DNA of 64,000 bases, taken from positions 124,001-188,000 of the forward strand of contig CANNER010000003.1 of assembly GCA_947503715.1 (NCBI GenBank), written 5' to 3'. The notes beneath the pieces were generated by a model. It saw only the letters and a program-made list of their open reading frames with translations, was not told the DNA's origin and did not search any database. The stretch comes from an uncultured Caulobacterales bacterium. GTDB taxonomy: Bacteria; Pseudomonadota; Alphaproteobacteria; Caulobacterales; Maricaulaceae. Shown here in pieces: positions 48,647-57,268 of this stretch. How positions within the stretch are numbered: the stretch's first letter is position 1; every line of letters begins with the position of its first letter. Made by a program: the position numbers and the translations under genes.

Positions 48647-49303
48647 ATGAAGTCTATTTTATTCGCCGCCACGCTCGGTCTCTCCACGCTGTTCGCAAGC
48701 ACAGCTTTTGCACAAGTCTCAGAAGTCCGTTTGGGCATTAATATACATGATATCGACTGGACGGGTTTTGGTTCGGGCGCAGACAAAGAACGCTCAGTTG
48801 CACTGAACGGCGAAATCATTTTCGAAGAGCCTGAGTTTCTGAAATGGGCGCTCTCCCCCCAACCCTATATTGGTGGGTCTCTCAATCTTGAGGGTGAAAC
48901 CTCACATGGCGGCGCGGGCCTCCTATGGCGTCAGACCTTTGCGGAAAAGTTCTACTTTGATTTCAGCTTTGGCCTCGCCGCACATGACGGTACGATTGAA
49001 GCCATGCCGTCCGATCTCGTGCAACGCGTAGCCGATGATCCGAGCATTGCGCCCGGCCTATCCGCCGCTGAAGTCGCGCAATTTCAAGTCGATATTGCAG
49101 AGTTCCAGAACCGTCAAAACACCGAAATCGACTTTGGTAGCCGCATCCTGTTCCGCCAGCAAATTTCGCTCGGTTATCGCTGGAATGACGATTGGTCGGC
49201 GCATATTTTCGCCGAACATCTGTCTAATGGTAAAATTCTTGTTCAGAACCGCCCGAATGAGGGTGTCGACACGGTCGGCTTCCGACTGGCCCGTCACTTC
49301 TAG
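48647..49303 (+). CDS. pagL: Lipid A 3-O-deacylase (PagL-like)
   Basis: The 218-residue outer-membrane barrel has a signal peptide (FASTAFAQV). The PagL active-site pattern is present: His-x-Ser in FAEHLSNGK and the downstream Glu in NRPNEGVDTVGF. It ends in FRLARHF with terminal Phe. It removes an acyl chain from lipid A at the outer leaflet. An inserted segment of about 25 residues (SDLVQRVADDPSIAPGLS) is longer than in PagL of Pseudomonas, as I recall that family. It ends back-to-back with blh. Confidence 0.8.
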   Translation: MKSILFAATLGLSTLFASTAFAQVSEVRLGINIHDIDWTGFGSGADKERSVALNGEIIFEEPEFLKWALSPQPYIGGSLNLEGETSHGGAGLLWRQTFAEKFYFDFSFGLAAHDGTIEAMPSDLVQRVADDPSIAPGLSAAEVAQFQVDIAEFQNRQNTEIDFGSRILFRQQISLGYRWNDDWSAHIFAEHLSNGKILVQNRPNEGVDTVGFRLARHF

Positions 49304-50155
49304 TTAAGCGCGATCAAGTTCCAGCAGTTTCTCCACAGGAAGCATGTGAGGAATGATGAAGGCGACGCCCAAGCCTGCCGCCAGATAAATCGGTACATAT
49401 CCGGCTTGCACGGCCCAGATGATAATGCCTGCCCCAATCAGGGCGGGAATTGAAGCGGGTGCGTAAAGTTTCGAAATTGATTTGAGGTCCAGATAACCTT
49501 GATGCCGGGACAGGCCTTCCAACGTTTTGCGCATTTCGCACAAGCTGTGAAAGCAGAAGAAGTAGAGCGCAACGGCTGTCACGGGCGGCAGAAAAATAAA
49601 AATCGTCAGTAATGCTATCACACGAAACAGGTCGACAGATTGCCGCCGCAACAATCGAATAGCCGTTTCGCCTAAAACGATAAGAGCACAGATAATCGAA
49701 AAGTAACGACCTGTCTCCACAGCCAGCGCAACGCTCAGGTCGGACCGGGTGAGGAATGAAAATATCTCCAATGTCTCTACTGGGTAATTTAGAAAAGACC
49801 CGAGTGTAACCCAAGCCCCAAGCGAGAGAGTATGCGGTTCAGACAGACCAAAATGAATTGCGGATAATGTCAGGAAGACAACCAAGGTTCCAACGGGCGA
49901 AATCAGCCAACTGGAATAGACCAGAATACCAAAAACAATATATAAGGCGGTATAGGCCAAGGTTGGCATCATAACACGACGTTGATGGGGGAGGCGTTCA
50001 ACCGCGCCGTGCGGGACACCCAAGATAAAAAAGAAGATCGCGAGCCAGAAGGCTGCGACTGGCGAAACGGATTGAACCGCATAAAACCCCAGAGCGGATA
50101 GACATGTAAAAGCAATCCAAACGGACCGCTTGGAAAGTGATGCGGGCCAAGACAT
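49304..50155 (-). CDS. blh: Beta-carotene 15,15'-dioxygenase Blh
   Basis: Cleaves beta-carotene to retinal, the rhodopsin chromophore. The 283 residues have about eight membrane helices. The histidines expected for the iron site of Brp/Blh are in GVPHGAVE, SAIHFGLSE, FCFHSLCEM and IIPHMLPVE. The ATG at 50155 (MSWPASL) was chosen because the open frame upstream runs through the terminator after the rhodopsin gene. The ribosome site is weak. Same strand and directly downstream of the rhodopsin. Confidence 0.92.
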   Translation of the reverse strand: MSWPASLSKRSVWIAFTCLSALGFYAVQSVSPVAAFWLAIFFFILGVPHGAVERLPHQRRVMMPTLAYTALYIVFGILVYSSWLISPVGTLVVFLTLSAIHFGLSEPHTLSLGAWVTLGSFLNYPVETLEIFSFLTRSDLSVALAVETGRYFSIICALIVLGETAIRLLRRQSVDLFRVIALLTIFIFLPPVTAVALYFFCFHSLCEMRKTLEGLSRHQGYLDLKSISKLYAPASIPALIGAGIIIWAVQAGYVPIYLAAGLGVAFIIPHMLPVEKLLELDRA

Positions 50156-50206
50156 AGGTTTCTGGTAAGTTGTTACCGATTGAAAAGCGATGTCTTTCCC
50201 TTTCAC

Positions 50207-50234
50207 AAAAAGGCGACCCCACACTGGGATCGCC
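50207..50234 (-). terminator. Terminator/attenuator between rhodopsin and blh
   Basis: On the minus strand GGCGATCCCA, loop GTG and TGGGGTCGCC form a 10-bp stem with one G-U pair, followed by five T. It lies 22 bases after the rhodopsin stop and 52 before the blh start. It should cut most rhodopsin transcripts before blh. Confidence 0.85.
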
Positions 50235-50255
50235 CGATTATACTAAGTCGTTGAA

Positions 50256-50978
50256 TTACTTCATTGACGCTGGTTCAGCATGGTTCTCTGATGTCGCTGC
50301 TGCCCAGATCACAACACCGAATGCGATTTTGTTCACAAAATCAGCGAGGTTGTAGACGAGGTTCAGGATGGCATCATTCGCACCCGGCTCACCGATATAG
50401 CCAACGATGTAACCAATTGGGTAAATCGCCCAGCCAACAGTCACGATCCAACGCAAGGCATTAAACGCTTTCTTGGATGCGACGGTACCAAACTCATTGC
50501 TGAGCTTGCTGGCTTCACCCGCAAAGATTTCATAGATGATGTATAACCACGCGAGCGTACCCACGATAAACATCGGCCATAATAGCGAGCCTTGATAGAC
50601 TTCGCCCAGATAACCCGTGATCAACATTACCAATGATGCAATCAACAGTTTCCAGAACAGGCTCGTCCGGACGAGTGTGATTGCGGATAGAATCAAGAAG
50701 AACTCAACAATCTGCAATGGCACTGTGAGTAGCCAGTCCACATAGCGGAAGACCGTTGGGCTCTCGCCCGTCATCGCCCACACGCCGCGCATGTAGAAAT
50801 AATGCAGGGCAGCAATACCCGTTACCATTGCTGCGACGGTTAGGGATGTTTTCCACTTCCCAACCGCACGGTCACGTTCGACCCAGAAAAAGAACGTCGC
50901 AGCCAGCATAGCGGCTGAGATGATCCAAAAAGAGACTCCGACAAGATCTGTCGGGTCCAACATACCTGTTTTTTCCAT
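50256..50978 (-). CDS. Proteorhodopsin, blue-absorbing type proton pump
   Basis: Light-driven outward proton pump in the inner membrane, 240 residues, seven helices. In RYVDWLLTVPLQIVEF the proton acceptor is Asp81, with Thr85 and Glu92 (DTE motif of proton pumps, numbered 97, 101 and 108 in the reference protein). The tuning position is Gln89 (reference 105), which marks the blue form. His59 (HYFYMRGVW) pairs with the acceptor, and Lys217 (NLADFVNKI) binds retinal. The start at 50978 has GGAGG; there is no signal peptide, unlike the reference protein. Divergent from purA. Confidence 0.95.
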   Translation of the reverse strand: MEKTGMLDPTDLVGVSFWIISAAMLAATFFFWVERDRAVGKWKTSLTVAAMVTGIAALHYFYMRGVWAMTGESPTVFRYVDWLLTVPLQIVEFFLILSAITLVRTSLFWKLLIASLVMLITGYLGEVYQGSLLWPMFIVGTLAWLYIIYEIFAGEASKLSNEFGTVASKKAFNALRWIVTVGWAIYPIGYIVGYIGEPGANDAILNLVYNLADFVNKIAFGVVIWAAATSENHAEPASMK

Positions 50979-51224
50979 ATTTCCCTCCAAAGGTGGATTC
51001 CCAACAATATAGTTGGTTATGAAAACGTTACGGATTGGAAAGGCGGTTTGGTTTGTGATTTTGTTAACCTGCGTCAATTCGGAACAATTTGGATTAAGTC
51101 CAGAATTGGCACCATACCTGCGAAGAAACTGATTTTCGGCAACAAATAAGTTTTCGGGGTATAAATCGCGCCTGCATCTGGAAACCTGCCCTCGGTTCAG
51201 TTATGCGCTAAACGAAGTCATCCT

Positions 51225-51259
51225 AACGCGGCGAGCTTCACAGCTCTGTCGCGTTTTTT
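51225..51259 (+). terminator. Terminator-like hairpin in the purA leader
   Basis: AACGCG and CGCGTT enclose GAGCT/AGCTC with small internal loops, followed by a T run. It stands 16 bases before the purA start, so it could act as an attenuator or end a short upstream transcript. The rest of the 297 bases between rhodopsin and purA shows no gene. Confidence 0.6.
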
Positions 51260-51275
51260 CGTTTTAAGGTTCATC

Positions 51276-52568
51276 ATGGCAAATGTCGTCGTTGTCGGTT
51301 CCCAGTGGGGAGACGAAGGTAAAGGTAAGATTGTCGATTGGTTATCCAGCCGCGCTGACGTTGTCGCCCGGTTCCAAGGAGGACATAATGCGGGTCATAC
51401 TCTGGTGGTGGACGGCACGACCTATAAACTCTCTCTACTCCCTTCTGGTATAGTACGCGGCGGCAAACTCTCCGTCATTGGCAATGGCGTGGTCCTCGAC
51501 CCATGGGCGTTCCTCGATGAAGTCAAACGGATCAAGGCCCAGGGCGTGACGATTAATGCCGAGAGTTTGCAAATCTCAGAGTCCGCCGCCCTGATCTTAC
51601 CTATCCATTCCGAGTTGGACGGTATTCGCGAGAACCGCGTGGACGGCGTCAAAATCGGCACAACAAAGCGCGGCATTGGTCCGGCCTATGAAGACAAAGT
51701 CGCCCGCCGCGCCATTCGCGTTTGCGACCTCGCCGATGCGGAACATCTTCAGGCACGGATTGAAAACTTGCTCCATCATCATAATGCCCTGCGTCGGGGT
51801 CTGGGCCAACCGGAGAGCGATGCAACGGAATTGACGCAGAAGCTACTCGATATTGCCCCGCAAATCCTTCCTTACATGGCCCCCGTTTGGCATACGTTGG
51901 AAGAAGCAAAAAAAGCCGAAAAGCGAATTCTGTTTGAAGGCGCACAAGGCGCAATGCTCGATATCGATCACGGCACTTACCCATTTGTGACAAGTTCTAA
52001 TACGATCGCCGGACAGGCAGCCGCGGGAACCGGCATGGGTCCCGGTTCGCTCAACTATGTTTTGGGCATCACAAAAGCCTACACAACCCGTGTCGGTGAA
52101 GGTCCCTTCCCCACGGAACTCTTTGACGATGTCGGGCAGCGGCTAGGTGAACGCGGCCATGAATTCGGGACTGTTACAGGACGTCAGCGTCGCTGCGGCT
52201 GGTTTGATGCTGTCATGGTCAAACAAGCGATCATCACGGGCGGCATTACGGGCATCGCCCTCACAAAACTGGACGTGTTAGACGGATCTCCTGAATTGAA
52301 AATCTGCGTCGGATATCGCTTAGACGGTAAAATCATCAAACGGCTCCCCGCCGGGGCGGCAAACCAAGCCGCTGTCGAGCCCATCTATGAGACAATGCCG
52401 GGTTGGCAGGGCAGCACACGCGGTGCCCGCAGCTGGGCCGACCTTCCGGCTGAGGCTGTGAAATATGTTCGCCATATCGAAGAACTCATCGGCTGCCCCG
52501 TCAGCATGGTCAGCACATCCCCCGAACGCGAAGACGTCATCCTGATGCGGGATCCGTTCAAGGCTTGA
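51276..52568 (+). CDS. purA: Adenylosuccinate synthetase
   Basis: Joins IMP and aspartate using GTP, the first step to AMP. The 430 residues match the family. Seen: [16 protein letters not shown] (P-loop and catalytic Asp), GGHNAGHT (catalytic His), the [22 protein letters not shown] signature, and [14 protein letters not shown] stands before the ATG. It is monocistronic, with a possible attenuator just upstream. Confidence 0.96.
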   Translation: MANVVVVGSQWGDEGKGKIVDWLSSRADVVARFQGGHNAGHTLVVDGTTYKLSLLPSGIVRGGKLSVIGNGVVLDPWAFLDEVKRIKAQGVTINAESLQISESAALILPIHSELDGIRENRVDGVKIGTTKRGIGPAYEDKVARRAIRVCDLADAEHLQARIENLLHHHNALRRGLGQPESDATELTQKLLDIAPQILPYMAPVWHTLEEAKKAEKRILFEGAQGAMLDIDHGTYPFVTSSNTIAGQAAAGTGMGPGSLNYVLGITKAYTTRVGEGPFPTELFDDVGQRLGERGHEFGTVTGRQRRCGWFDAVMVKQAIITGGITGIALTKLDVLDGSPELKICVGYRLDGKIIKRLPAGAANQAAVEPIYETMPGWQGSTRGARSWADLPAEAVKYVRHIEELIGCPVSMVSTSPEREDVILMRDPFKA

Positions 52569-52664
52569 TTCAAGTTTCATTAAGCGTGATTGCAAATTTC
52601 AAAATGCGATTTACGTTTAAATAGAAACTCTCAGTCTATTTCCAATCCAAAGTTGGAGGGTGAG

Positions 52665-53135
52665 ATGGACTTAAAAGAAGCGGGTATCTGCGGCGTCGTC
52701 GTTATTGGTGGCGCGATTTACGGGATCAGTGAATATGGTCTGTCAGACGTTTTAACCGACGACCTGAAATCCGTATATGATGTCCCTATGACGGAACGTC
52801 ATGCCTATATGACATCCGTTGTCGACCAATTCACAGAATTTTATTCCGGCGCGATTTATGGCACGGACACCTATGATTTTGTCGGCCAGTTGGAATATGA
52901 AATCGAACCTGCCCGCGCGACATTTGTTGAAGTCGTCGAGTCAGACATCAAAATCTCTCTGGAGGAAGTCAAAAATATTCGGGAATATAATACGGCAGAC
53001 TGGATGTGTGACCACGAAGATTCGCGTCTTTTTACCGATAAAGGCTGGACCTATGTAACGGAGCTTAGGAATAAGGGTGGTCTATTGATGGTGACTGTGA
53101 CCTGTTCGCCGCCCCCTAATTTGCTACGCAGCTAG
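52665..53135 (+). CDS. Hypothetical protein with single N-terminal membrane segment
   Basis: The 156 residues open with a hydrophobic helix (ICGVVVIGGAIYGI), followed by a soluble acidic region with EFYSGAIYGTDTYDF, VESDIKISLEEVKNI and a Cys pair (MCDHED and VTCSPPP). I do not recognise it. The start at 52665 has GGAGG five bases upstream; the frame is open 25 codons earlier without a site. Confidence 0.6.
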   Translation: MDLKEAGICGVVVIGGAIYGISEYGLSDVLTDDLKSVYDVPMTERHAYMTSVVDQFTEFYSGAIYGTDTYDFVGQLEYEIEPARATFVEVVESDIKISLEEVKNIREYNTADWMCDHEDSRLFTDKGWTYVTELRNKGGLLMVTVTCSPPPNLLRS

Positions 53136-53213
53136 CTCTCTGTCTCTTTGGGCGTTTAAAAATCCATATAAGCTTTGACCCAGCGATAAAGACTCTCGAA
53201 TGTCTTCTAGAAT

Positions 53214-53864
53214 ATGAATGACACTCACCCGACATCAACCTCTCCCATCTGGCGTCTCTCTGAATGGATCGGCATTGCGCTCTATGGCTTGCTCGTGTTC
53301 CAGTATTTTACGCTTTGGAAGGATCCGGGACCGCAGGACGGCGCGCGGATTGCGACCCTGACCACTTTGGTGATTTTTGAATTTGTGCTCGCCCATTCAG
53401 CCATTTTCATGGCCGCTTTTCCGCGCAAGATTGCGCTATTTGTTTTCGTGCCCTTTTACGGGCTCTTCGCCTGGGCGATGAATGCCTCGGTGCCTGGTAA
53501 CACAATCGCGCTGCTTTATGCTGGTGTTGTCCTCATACGGATGCGGTTTATTTTTTCCGACCCGTCTGAGAGTGCAAAAATGCGCGCCCTTGGAATGTCC
53601 CTGATTTCTATGGCCTTATTCATGGTTTGTATCATCGCATTTTCAGCCAATGCGGAACGATTACCGAACTGGGGCCTGACAGACGCTTATCTAACGGCTA
53701 TTAATTTTCGCGACATCACGGGCACCTCCGGAGACTTCGTCGACAATCCACATGCGGCGATGGCGATGGGCGCGACCTATTTCACCCTCATGGCTTTGGC
53801 AGAGATCTGGGTCTATGGATTGTTGCGGAAGCGAAAGACCCAAGGCCTATCGGCTAACGCCTAA
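53214..53864 (+). CDS. Polytopic membrane protein, function unknown
   Basis: The 216 residues have about five to six hydrophobic segments (WIGIALYGLLVFQYFTLW, LTTLVIFEFVLAHSAIFMAAF, LGMSLISMALFMVCIIAF) and an RLPNWGLTDAYL loop. No catalytic motif is seen. It sits between the preceding hypothetical and a DMT exporter, and the gaps suggest separate transcripts. Confidence 0.65.
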   Translation: MNDTHPTSTSPIWRLSEWIGIALYGLLVFQYFTLWKDPGPQDGARIATLTTLVIFEFVLAHSAIFMAAFPRKIALFVFVPFYGLFAWAMNASVPGNTIALLYAGVVLIRMRFIFSDPSESAKMRALGMSLISMALFMVCIIAFSANAERLPNWGLTDAYLTAINFRDITGTSGDFVDNPHAAMAMGATYFTLMALAEIWVYGLLRKRKTQGLSANA

Positions 53865-53989
53865 TTGGCCCTAACTCCTTTAAGATTTGAGTATGATGTG
53901 AACGCAGCTTTCGCATCACGACCTGTATAAACCTGAAGGCGCGTCACAAAATAGATTGCAAGATCGTGTCACCGCCTTAGGTGTCGCGC

Positions 53990-54913
53990 ATGAGCGAACA
54001 ACACGACATCGCACCTAGCCAAAATAATACGTTGCGGACCGGGATAGAGACACCTGTTCTCCTCACGGCTGCCTTATTTCTGGTATTGGTCTGGGGCAGC
54101 GCCTTCACATTGATCGGCGTGGCAGTCAGGACAATCTCTCCGGAATGGCTCGTCGCCTATCGGATGACATTTGGCGCAGGGTTGGTGCTCGCCTATTGTC
54201 TGATGAAGGGATACCGCCTCCCCCCGATAAAAGACGGACGCTGGGCTTGGTATCTCTCCATGGGTCTGACGGGTGCGAGTTTGCCTTTCGTCCTCATTGC
54301 GGTCGGGCAGAAAACTGTCGATAGCGGTTTGACCGCTATTTTGGTCGGTACAATGCCGCTTATGACGGTTGTTTTGGCGCATATTTTTACCGACGAAAAA
54401 CTCAATTTTTGGAAGTCTCTGGGTTTTGTGCTGGGCTTTTTCGGGATCATTATCCTGTTTTTACCAACAGAGATTTCGCTGGATCTCGTCTCAGATTGGA
54501 AGGCCCAACTTTTGATTTTGGGGGCGGCCTTTTGCTATGCCAGCACGACCATTATTGCGGCGCGCGCACCTGAGACACCTTCCGCCGTCGGCGCCGCCAT
54601 GATGTTACTGGCCGGGGCTGCGATGTCTATGATTTGGGCGATTGGAACGGCGGGGCCAGCTCCCATTCCGGACCTCACCGTTATCATCTGCATCTTGGTT
54701 TTGGGGATTGGCTCGACAGGTATTGCGACGGTCACCTATCTCTGGCTCATCGATGAAGTCGGGCCGAGCGTGATTGCAAAGATTAACTATCTCGTGCCGA
54801 TCTGCTCCGTGGTACTGGGTGTGACATTTCTCTCAGAACCTCTGGACTGGCGCATTTTCGTCTCACTCGCCGTGATTATACTCGGTCTGATGATTGCGAG
54901 GAAAGGTCGTTAA
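53990..54913 (+). CDS. EamA/DMT family transporter
   Basis: The 307 residues have ten helices in two EamA repeats: LVWGSAFTLIGVAVRTISPEWLVAYR (first) and LGIGSTGIATVTYLWLIDEVGPSVIAKINYL...LSEPLDW (second). Probably an exporter of amino acids or metabolites. The ATG at 53990 with an AGGTG site is preferred over a GTG at 53981. Confidence 0.9.
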   Translation: MSEQHDIAPSQNNTLRTGIETPVLLTAALFLVLVWGSAFTLIGVAVRTISPEWLVAYRMTFGAGLVLAYCLMKGYRLPPIKDGRWAWYLSMGLTGASLPFVLIAVGQKTVDSGLTAILVGTMPLMTVVLAHIFTDEKLNFWKSLGFVLGFFGIIILFLPTEISLDLVSDWKAQLLILGAAFCYASTTIIAARAPETPSAVGAAMMLLAGAAMSMIWAIGTAGPAPIPDLTVIICILVLGIGSTGIATVTYLWLIDEVGPSVIAKINYLVPICSVVLGVTFLSEPLDWRIFVSLAVIILGLMIARKGR

Positions 54914-54925
54914 AAGACCGCAGAT

Positions 54926-55792
54926 TTAAGTCGTAAGCCCTTTTAACGCAGCGAAGGGGTTTTTGCCCGCAGGCGTTTCAGCCTCCTCTTCCTCCATCAG
55001 CGCCAAACCGTGATTGAGCGGACCATGCCCTTTGGTGGATCCAAAACCGGGCGCAGAGCGAATGGCCTCAAAGACAAATTCCCGCGCCCTCATGACGGCT
55101 TCGTCGAGGTCGAGGCCCAGCGCCATATTTGCGGCGACCGCGCTGGCTAATGTGCAGCCAGTCCCATGTGTGTGGCGCGTATGCAGACGCGGGCCGGACA
55201 TGATATTCGCGCCCTCTTCACTGACGAGGACATCAACGACGGACTTACCGGACAAATGCCCACCCTTCATCAGCGCCGCATAAACGCCCTTCTCTAGCAG
55301 CACATCGCCAGCTTTCGTCAGGTCGTCCACGTCTTCAATGTTGAGACCTGTCAGGAGTTCCGCCTCGGGAACATTCGGTGTCACGAGGTCAGCAAGCGGC
55401 AATAGCTTGTCGCGCAAAACCTCCAACGCATCCTCATCCAACAGCGCATCACCCGAAGTCGCAACCGCGACAGGATCGAGAATAACGAATGCATCTAATT
55501 CATCCACGGCTTCCGCCACGACCTCGATGATCTCTTTCGTCCCCAACATGCCGATCTTCACGACATCGGCACCAATATCAGAGAGGCAAGATTCGATTTG
55601 TTGTTTCACGAGGGTCGCCGGCATCATCTCTACCGCTTGCACACCGACCGTATTCTGCGCCGTGACGGCCGTAATCGCGGTCATGGTATAAGCGCCGAAA
55701 GCGGCGCAGGTCTTGATATCCGCCTGAATACCTGCCCCGCCGGAAGAGTCGGAACCCGCAATGATGAGAACGCGGCCTTGGGAGTCAGTCAT
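54926..55792 (-). CDS. thiD: Hydroxymethylpyrimidine (phosphate) kinase ThiD
   Basis: Phosphorylates HMP and HMP-P to HMP-PP for thiamine synthesis. The 288 residues have the ribokinase-like fold: LIIAGSDSSGGAGIQADIKT at the start, and the anion hole HGTGCTLASAVAANMA. The C-terminal extension (EEEEAETPAGKNPFAAL) is beyond the usual end. The start overlaps the preceding gene's stop (ATGA). Confidence 0.93.
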   Translation of the reverse strand: MTDSQGRVLIIAGSDSSGGAGIQADIKTCAAFGAYTMTAITAVTAQNTVGVQAVEMMPATLVKQQIESCLSDIGADVVKIGMLGTKEIIEVVAEAVDELDAFVILDPVAVATSGDALLDEDALEVLRDKLLPLADLVTPNVPEAELLTGLNIEDVDDLTKAGDVLLEKGVYAALMKGGHLSGKSVVDVLVSEEGANIMSGPRLHTRHTHGTGCTLASAVAANMALGLDLDEAVMRAREFVFEAIRSAPGFGSTKGHGPLNHGLALMEEEEAETPAGKNPFAALKGLTT

Positions 55793-56367
55793 TTTATAAA
55801 TCCAAAATCGTAAGAAAGAGAAAGAACCAACATAGGAGAGACTATCGCAAATAAGAAAAGCAAAATACCTATTACTGATATCACTCTTGCTAAAATGAGA
55901 TAGATGTTTCCATGTTTCTCATCGGAATTAGCTTCTACAATCTTTTCATTAATCGAGGCTTTTACAGCAGGCATCAATTCTAACAATTGCTGGTAAGTAC
56001 TACTCTGAATTTTGTTGGAGTTAGCAACCAACTTGTCTCTATAATTGTGGAACTGACGAACAGCATTACCTCGCACCGTATACTCATTTGCATAAGCCAT
56101 ACTTGTAGCTACGTAAAACCCTCCAGCTATGAACATTGACATCAAACTGATTATAAACAACCATCCAGAGGGGAGTATTATTTCTAAAACTCGATTTGAA
56201 GGATTGCTCAATATTGCTGCGCCAATCGCAAGAGCACCTGCGCCAGCTCCGTAGAATGGCGCTATGGTTAATTTGCGCTCATAAAACACTCTTTCAGAAC
56301 ACCAATAATCTATTTCACTTTCATATATTGGCACATAACGATTCGTATCTTTGAAATCTTCATCCAT
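55789..56367 (-). CDS. AT-rich membrane protein between folP and thiD (possibly SLATT-like)
   Basis: The 192 residues have a soluble N-terminus (YWCSERVFYERKLTIAPFY), two close helices (GAGALAIGAAIL and PSGWLFIISLMSMFIAGGFYVA), a central helical region (FHNYRDKLVANSNKIQ), and a third C-terminal helix. The layout resembles SLATT-domain proteins, but I cannot confirm it. Base composition is much richer in A and T than folP and thiD, with which it is tightly packed (16-base gap and 4-base overlap). It looks like a recently acquired gene in an old operon. The start at 56367 has an AAGAG site. Confidence 0.6.
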   Translation of the reverse strand: MDEDFKDTNRYVPIYESEIDYWCSERVFYERKLTIAPFYGAGAGALAIGAAILSNPSNRVLEIILPSGWLFIISLMSMFIAGGFYVATSMAYANEYTVRGNAVRQFHNYRDKLVANSNKIQSSTYQQLLELMPAVKASINEKIVEANSDEKHGNIYLILARVISVIGILLFLFAIVSPMLVLSLSYDFGFIK

Positions 56368-56383
56368 TAACTCTTCATGAAAG

Positions 56384-57199
56384 TTATACACTAGCCATCG
56401 CCTTCCAAACCCGCACGGCCTGCACAGTCTCCGCCACATCATGCACCCTTAACATATCCGCGCCCCTCTGCGCGGACCAGAGGGCGGCGGCGAGACTTCC
56501 GCCTAAGCGGTCATCCGCGTTAGAACCGTCAATGCGACCGATAAAGCTCTTGCGGCTCGCGCCCATCAGGATGGGGAAACCCAATGCTTTAATGTCGTCC
56601 AAACGTTTAAAAATCGCGAGATTATCCTCCAGCCGTTTACCGAACCCGATACCCGGGTCGAGGATGATGTTCTCCCGCTCAACACCTGCCGCGATGACCG
56701 CTTCGACCCGCTCTGATAGCCACGCTTTAATTTCCGCCACAGGGTCCGCATATTCCGGATTATCCTGCATCGTTTCGGGCGAACCCTGCGCGTGCATCAG
56801 AATGACGGGACAGCCCAATTCAGCCGCGAGCGCAGGTGAGCGCGGGTCAAATCCGAGCGCCGAGACATCATTCCAGATATCTGCTCCGGAGAGGATTGCG
56901 GCTTCGGCCAAATCGGGCTTTCGCGTATCAATCGAAATCAGCGGGTCCGAGTCGAAATCACGCGTGGCCTCACGAATGGCGCGAATGACCGGGATGGTAC
57001 GTTTAATCTCTTCCTCGATAGAGACTTCCGTCGCGCCGGGACGCGTGCTCTCCCCGCCAATATCGAGAATATCGGCACCTTCTTCTAACAGACGCAAGGC
57101 CTGCCTCGTGGCACGTTCCAGCGTGTCATGCCGACCGCCATCGGAAAAACTGTCCGGCGTGACATTGAGGACACCCATGATTTTGGGACGTTTGAACAT
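56384..57199 (-). CDS. folP: Dihydropteroate synthase
   Basis: Condenses pABA with the pterin diphosphate in folate synthesis. The 271-residue TIM barrel has IMGVLNVTPDSFSDGGRH, DILDIGGESTRPGA, DPGIGFGK and GASRKSFIG, all four being family signatures. The 5' end lies just past the ftsH terminator on the same strand. Confidence 0.95.
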   Translation of the reverse strand: MFKRPKIMGVLNVTPDSFSDGGRHDTLERATRQALRLLEEGADILDIGGESTRPGATEVSIEEEIKRTIPVIRAIREATRDFDSDPLISIDTRKPDLAEAAILSGADIWNDVSALGFDPRSPALAAELGCPVILMHAQGSPETMQDNPEYADPVAEIKAWLSERVEAVIAAGVERENIILDPGIGFGKRLEDNLAIFKRLDDIKALGFPILMGASRKSFIGRIDGSNADDRLGGSLAAALWSAQRGADMLRVHDVAETVQAVRVWKAMASV

Positions 57200-57235
57200 G
57201 TGCAGACTTTAAAGGCTGGAACCATGAGGATAAAG

Positions 57236-57262
57236 AAAAACCCCGACTTCAAAAAGTCGGGG
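57236..57262 (-). terminator. Terminator of ftsH
   Basis: CCCCGACTT and AAGTCGGGG form a perfect 9-bp stem with a T run on the minus strand. It lies 7 bases past the ftsH stop and separates it from folP. Confidence 0.9.
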
Positions 57263-57268
57263 CCTATT

